A stretch of DNA of 8,564 nt from Bacteroidales bacterium UBA2559 (GTDB lineage: Bacteria; Bacteroidota; Bacteroidia; Bacteroidales; Bacteroidaceae): contig DDLZ01000081.1 in the NCBI GenBank assembly GCA_002340405.1, positions 1-8,564 on the forward strand, in the 5' to 3' direction. The position numbers and the translations under genes were made by a program. A model generated the notes under the pieces. The model did no database searches. It was given only the letters and a program-made list of their open reading frames with translations, and had not been told where the DNA came from. Shown here one piece after another: positions 6,613 through 8,564 of this stretch (the stretch's first letter is position 1; each line of letters starts with the position of its first letter).

Positions 6613-7551
6613 ATGATTTTCAGATTCCTACAGACTGTAACACCCTTAGAGGTTGACACGGGCTATATAAAGCATGTCAATGACTCCATTCAGGAGGCTG
6701 TTTTGCAAATGATTGAGCAGATGAAAATGGATCCTAAAAACTTTGTCAATGAGATGATACATAGTTTTGGGGTTTTTGCCTTGAAGCTGTTGTCGGCCAT
6801 CATAATCTATTTGGTAGGTGCATGGATCATCCGAAGGATCAAGAAGAGACTGAAACGGGTTTTTGAAAAGCGCAATGCCGATGACGCACTGGCTTCATTC
6901 GTATCATCGCTGGTCTCCATCACGCTAACCTTAATACTTATTGTCATTACAGTTTCGGCCTTAGGCATAAATACCACATCCATCGCCGCACTGCTGGCTG
7001 CAGGAGGTATGGCTATAGGTATGGCTTTAAGCGGTACCGTTTCGAACTTTGCAGGCGGACTCATGCTGATGATTTTCAAGCCTTTCAAGGCCGGTGATTT
7101 CATCGAGGCACAAGGACATAAAGGCACTGTAAAGGAGGTAACCATAGTGAATACTAAAATTGTGACTTATGACAATCGCCTAATTATATTACCAAACGGC
7201 AGTCTCTCAAACGGGAACATTGACAACTACTCCTCAATAGGGGTGCGCAGAGCCGAATTCCCCATCAACATGGAATATGGGACCGATGCCGACAAATGCA
7301 TGGAAGCCATACTATCCATACTAAAAAGTGACGATAGAGTACTAAATGCCGAGATACCCAATGCAGCGGATCCATATGTGGTTCTCTATTCACTAAACGA
7401 AAACTACATTGTCTTCGAAGCTCGCGTATGGACAACCTATGAGAACTACTGGCCGGTAAAATATGACATGAATATGGCCTTATACAACGAACTTCCGGAA
7501 AAGGGATTCAATTTTGCCCATCCGCACATGAATATAATCATAAAAAACTGA
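6613..7551 (+). CDS. Small-conductance mechanosensitive channel, MscS family
   Basis: Inner-membrane channel that opens under membrane tension to release solutes on osmotic downshift. Its 312 residues are close to E. coli MscS (286). After a mostly hydrophilic N-terminus there are two transmembrane helices (about 53-72 and 96-120). Next is the pore helix TM3 with the Gly/Ala-rich pattern AALLAAGGMAIGMALSG (about 126-142), then VSNFAGGLMLMIFKPFKAGD, the strongest MscS signature. The beta domain (GHKGTVKEVTIVNTKIVTYD, then RLIILPNGSL) and the alpha/beta cage domain ending FAHPHMN complete the family architecture. The start at 6613 gives a 50-residue cytoplasmic or periplasmic lead. An internal ATG at 6709 is preceded by AGGAGG at 6692-6697, 11 nt away, and would give a shorter N-terminus nearer to the E. 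coli layout. The esterase gene follows after 18 bp. Confidence 0.94.
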   Translation: MIFRFLQTVTPLEVDTGYIKHVNDSIQEAVLQMIEQMKMDPKNFVNEMIHSFGVFALKLLSAIIIYLVGAWIIRRIKKRLKRVFEKRNADDALASFVSSLVSITLTLILIVITVSALGINTTSIAALLAAGGMAIGMALSGTVSNFAGGLMLMIFKPFKAGDFIEAQGHKGTVKEVTIVNTKIVTYDNRLIILPNGSLSNGNIDNYSSIGVRRAEFPINMEYGTDADKCMEAILSILKSDDRVLNAEIPNAADPYVVLYSLNENYIVFEARVWTTYENYWPVKYDMNMALYNELPEKGFNFAHPHMNIIIKN

Positions 7552-7569
7552 CATTAAATATTTTACAAC

Positions 7570-8564
7570 ATGAAACGTTTTTATTTTCTTTTACTTACAA
7601 TTGTTGTGGCAACTTATACTTGCACAACAGCCTATGCTCAGGGAATGCGCGAATCTTTTCCTGAAGGTTCCGTATCGCCTGTAACCAACATCAACCGCGG
7701 TTCATATCCGCGTTTGCTCAAAGACAACAGCGTAATGTTCCGTATCAACGCTCCAACGGCTAACAGCATCCAAGTCAATCTGGGCGGCAAAAGGTATGAC
7801 ATGACCTCCGATAACGGAGTATGGACCGTCACCACCGACCCTCAGGTACCCGGATTTCATTACTATTCGCTCATAATAGACGGCGTATCGGTAGCCGATC
7901 CTGCCAGCCGATCATTCTACGGAACCAGCCGATGGGCAAGTGCCATAGAGGTTCCCGAGGAGGGTATGGATGACTTTGAGATACAGGATGTGCCTCACGG
8001 AGAGGTCCGCACCGTTTACTACTATTCCAACGTGGAAGAGGGTTGGCGTCCTGTGATGATCTATACTCCTGCTGGATACAACGATGGGAATGACACATAT
8101 CCGGTAGTCTATATCCAACACGGAGGCGGCGAGGATCATCGCGGATGGATGGAACAGGGACGTACCGCCGAGATCATGGATAATCTTATCAATGCCGGCA
8201 AGGCTGTTCCAATGATTGTGGTAAGCTCCAACAGCAACGTTCAGTCACGCAGCGGAGGAATGGGCGGCGGTTACAGCTGGCAGGGAATGCAAACATTCCG
8301 CAGTGAGATTATCGACAACATAATACCTTTTGTTGAAAAGAACTATCGCGTAAAAAAGGATAGAAAATATCGCGCCATGTGCGGTCTCTCCATGGGTGGC
8401 GGCCAGTCATTCTACATTGGGCTACGCAGCCCGGAAGTTTTTTCCAATGTGGGTGTATTCTCCACGGGAATGTTCGGCGGAATCTCCGGAGCACAAAATA
8501 TTGATTTGGAAAACGAGGTTCCCGGTATCCTTACAGAAACAGATAAATTCAACAGTAATTTTGG
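7570..8564 (+). CDS. Secreted CE1-type carbohydrate esterase, 3' end cut by window
   Basis: Partial gene: 331 codons are present and the frame is open at the window edge. Residues 1-23 form a signal peptide (MKR, hydrophobic FYFLLLTIVVAT, cleavage expected after AYA), leaving Gln24 as the mature N-terminus, as is common for Bacteroidota exported proteins. Residues about 45-125 look like the immunoglobulin-like E-set/CBM48-type domain often found before these esterases (RINAPTANSIQVNLGG, then DNGVWTVTTDPQVPGFHYYS). From about 140 the alpha/beta-hydrolase of the putative esterase family (PF00756, CE1) begins: RPVMIYTPAGY, the oxyanion-hole strand VVYIQHGGG (179-187), and the nucleophile elbow GLSMGG with Ser274. 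The catalytic Asp and His should lie beyond the window. Relatives remove acetyl or feruloyl groups from xylan and other plant glycans; the substrate here is not determinable. The start lies 18 bp after the channel gene with no clear promoter between, so it may be read through from there. Confidence 0.9.
   Translation, partial: MKRFYFLLLTIVVATYTCTTAYAQGMRESFPEGSVSPVTNINRGSYPRLLKDNSVMFRINAPTANSIQVNLGGKRYDMTSDNGVWTVTTDPQVPGFHYYSLIIDGVSVADPASRSFYGTSRWASAIEVPEEGMDDFEIQDVPHGEVRTVYYYSNVEEGWRPVMIYTPAGYNDGNDTYPVVYIQHGGGEDHRGWMEQGRTAEIMDNLINAGKAVPMIVVSSNSNVQSRSGGMGGGYSWQGMQTFRSEIIDNIIPFVEKNYRVKKDRKYRAMCGLSMGGGQSFYIGLRSPEVFSNVGVFSTGMFGGISGAQNIDLENEVPGILTETDKFNSNF

Noticed and set aside
7552..7569. A promoter for the esterase in the 18-bp gap (TATTTTAC)
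   Set aside because: It has two mismatches to TAnnTTTG, including the G, and there is too little space before the start codon. Not supported.
1..8564. Search for CRISPR arrays, insertion sequences, tRNA genes, phage or defence genes
   Set aside because: No spaced direct repeats, transposase motifs, terminal inverted repeats or cloverleaf sequences were seen by eye. The genes fill the window with gaps under 80 bp.

Overview
The window looks like an ordinary housekeeping stretch from a Bacteroidota chromosome, most likely order Bacteroidales. Three things point there: exact copies of the Bacteroidota -7 promoter element (TAnnTTTG) ahead of several genes, very short leaders that mostly lack a Shine-Dalgarno site, and the gene families present (GlnRS, a DUF2400/TIGR02757 protein, and a secreted CE1-type esterase whose mature N-terminus would be Gln). 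No mobile element, CRISPR array, tRNA or rRNA gene is visible. I did not find a convincing undescribed system.

Left part (31-2954, minus strand): three tightly packed genes read leftward. They are a DUF2400/TIGR02757 protein whose second half resembles an HhH-GPD DNA glycosylase, a family 2 glycosyltransferase, and rarA (clamp-loader-like AAA+ ATPase). The first two overlap or are 29 bp apart depending on the start chosen, and the last two are 9 bp apart. rarA also appears to have its own promoter inside the 3' end of the glycosyltransferase gene.

Centre (2955-3030): a 76-bp divergent intergenic region with one exact -7 element facing each way.

Right part (3031-8564, plus strand): glnS, a nine-repeat TPR protein and a DedA-family membrane protein are separated by 7 and 2 bp and almost certainly share a transcript. 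A 63-bp gap with a weak promoter-like box follows. Then come a small-conductance mechanosensitive channel (MscS family) and, 18 bp later, the first 331 codons of a secreted CE1-type carbohydrate esterase cut by the window end.

Functionally the window mixes genome maintenance (rarA, perhaps the DUF2400 protein), translation (glnS), envelope homeostasis (DedA, MscS, glycosyltransferase) and polysaccharide breakdown (esterase). Apart from the operon-like spacing there is no evidence that these parts form a single pathway. The esterase may mark the edge of a glycan-utilisation locus continuing to the right.
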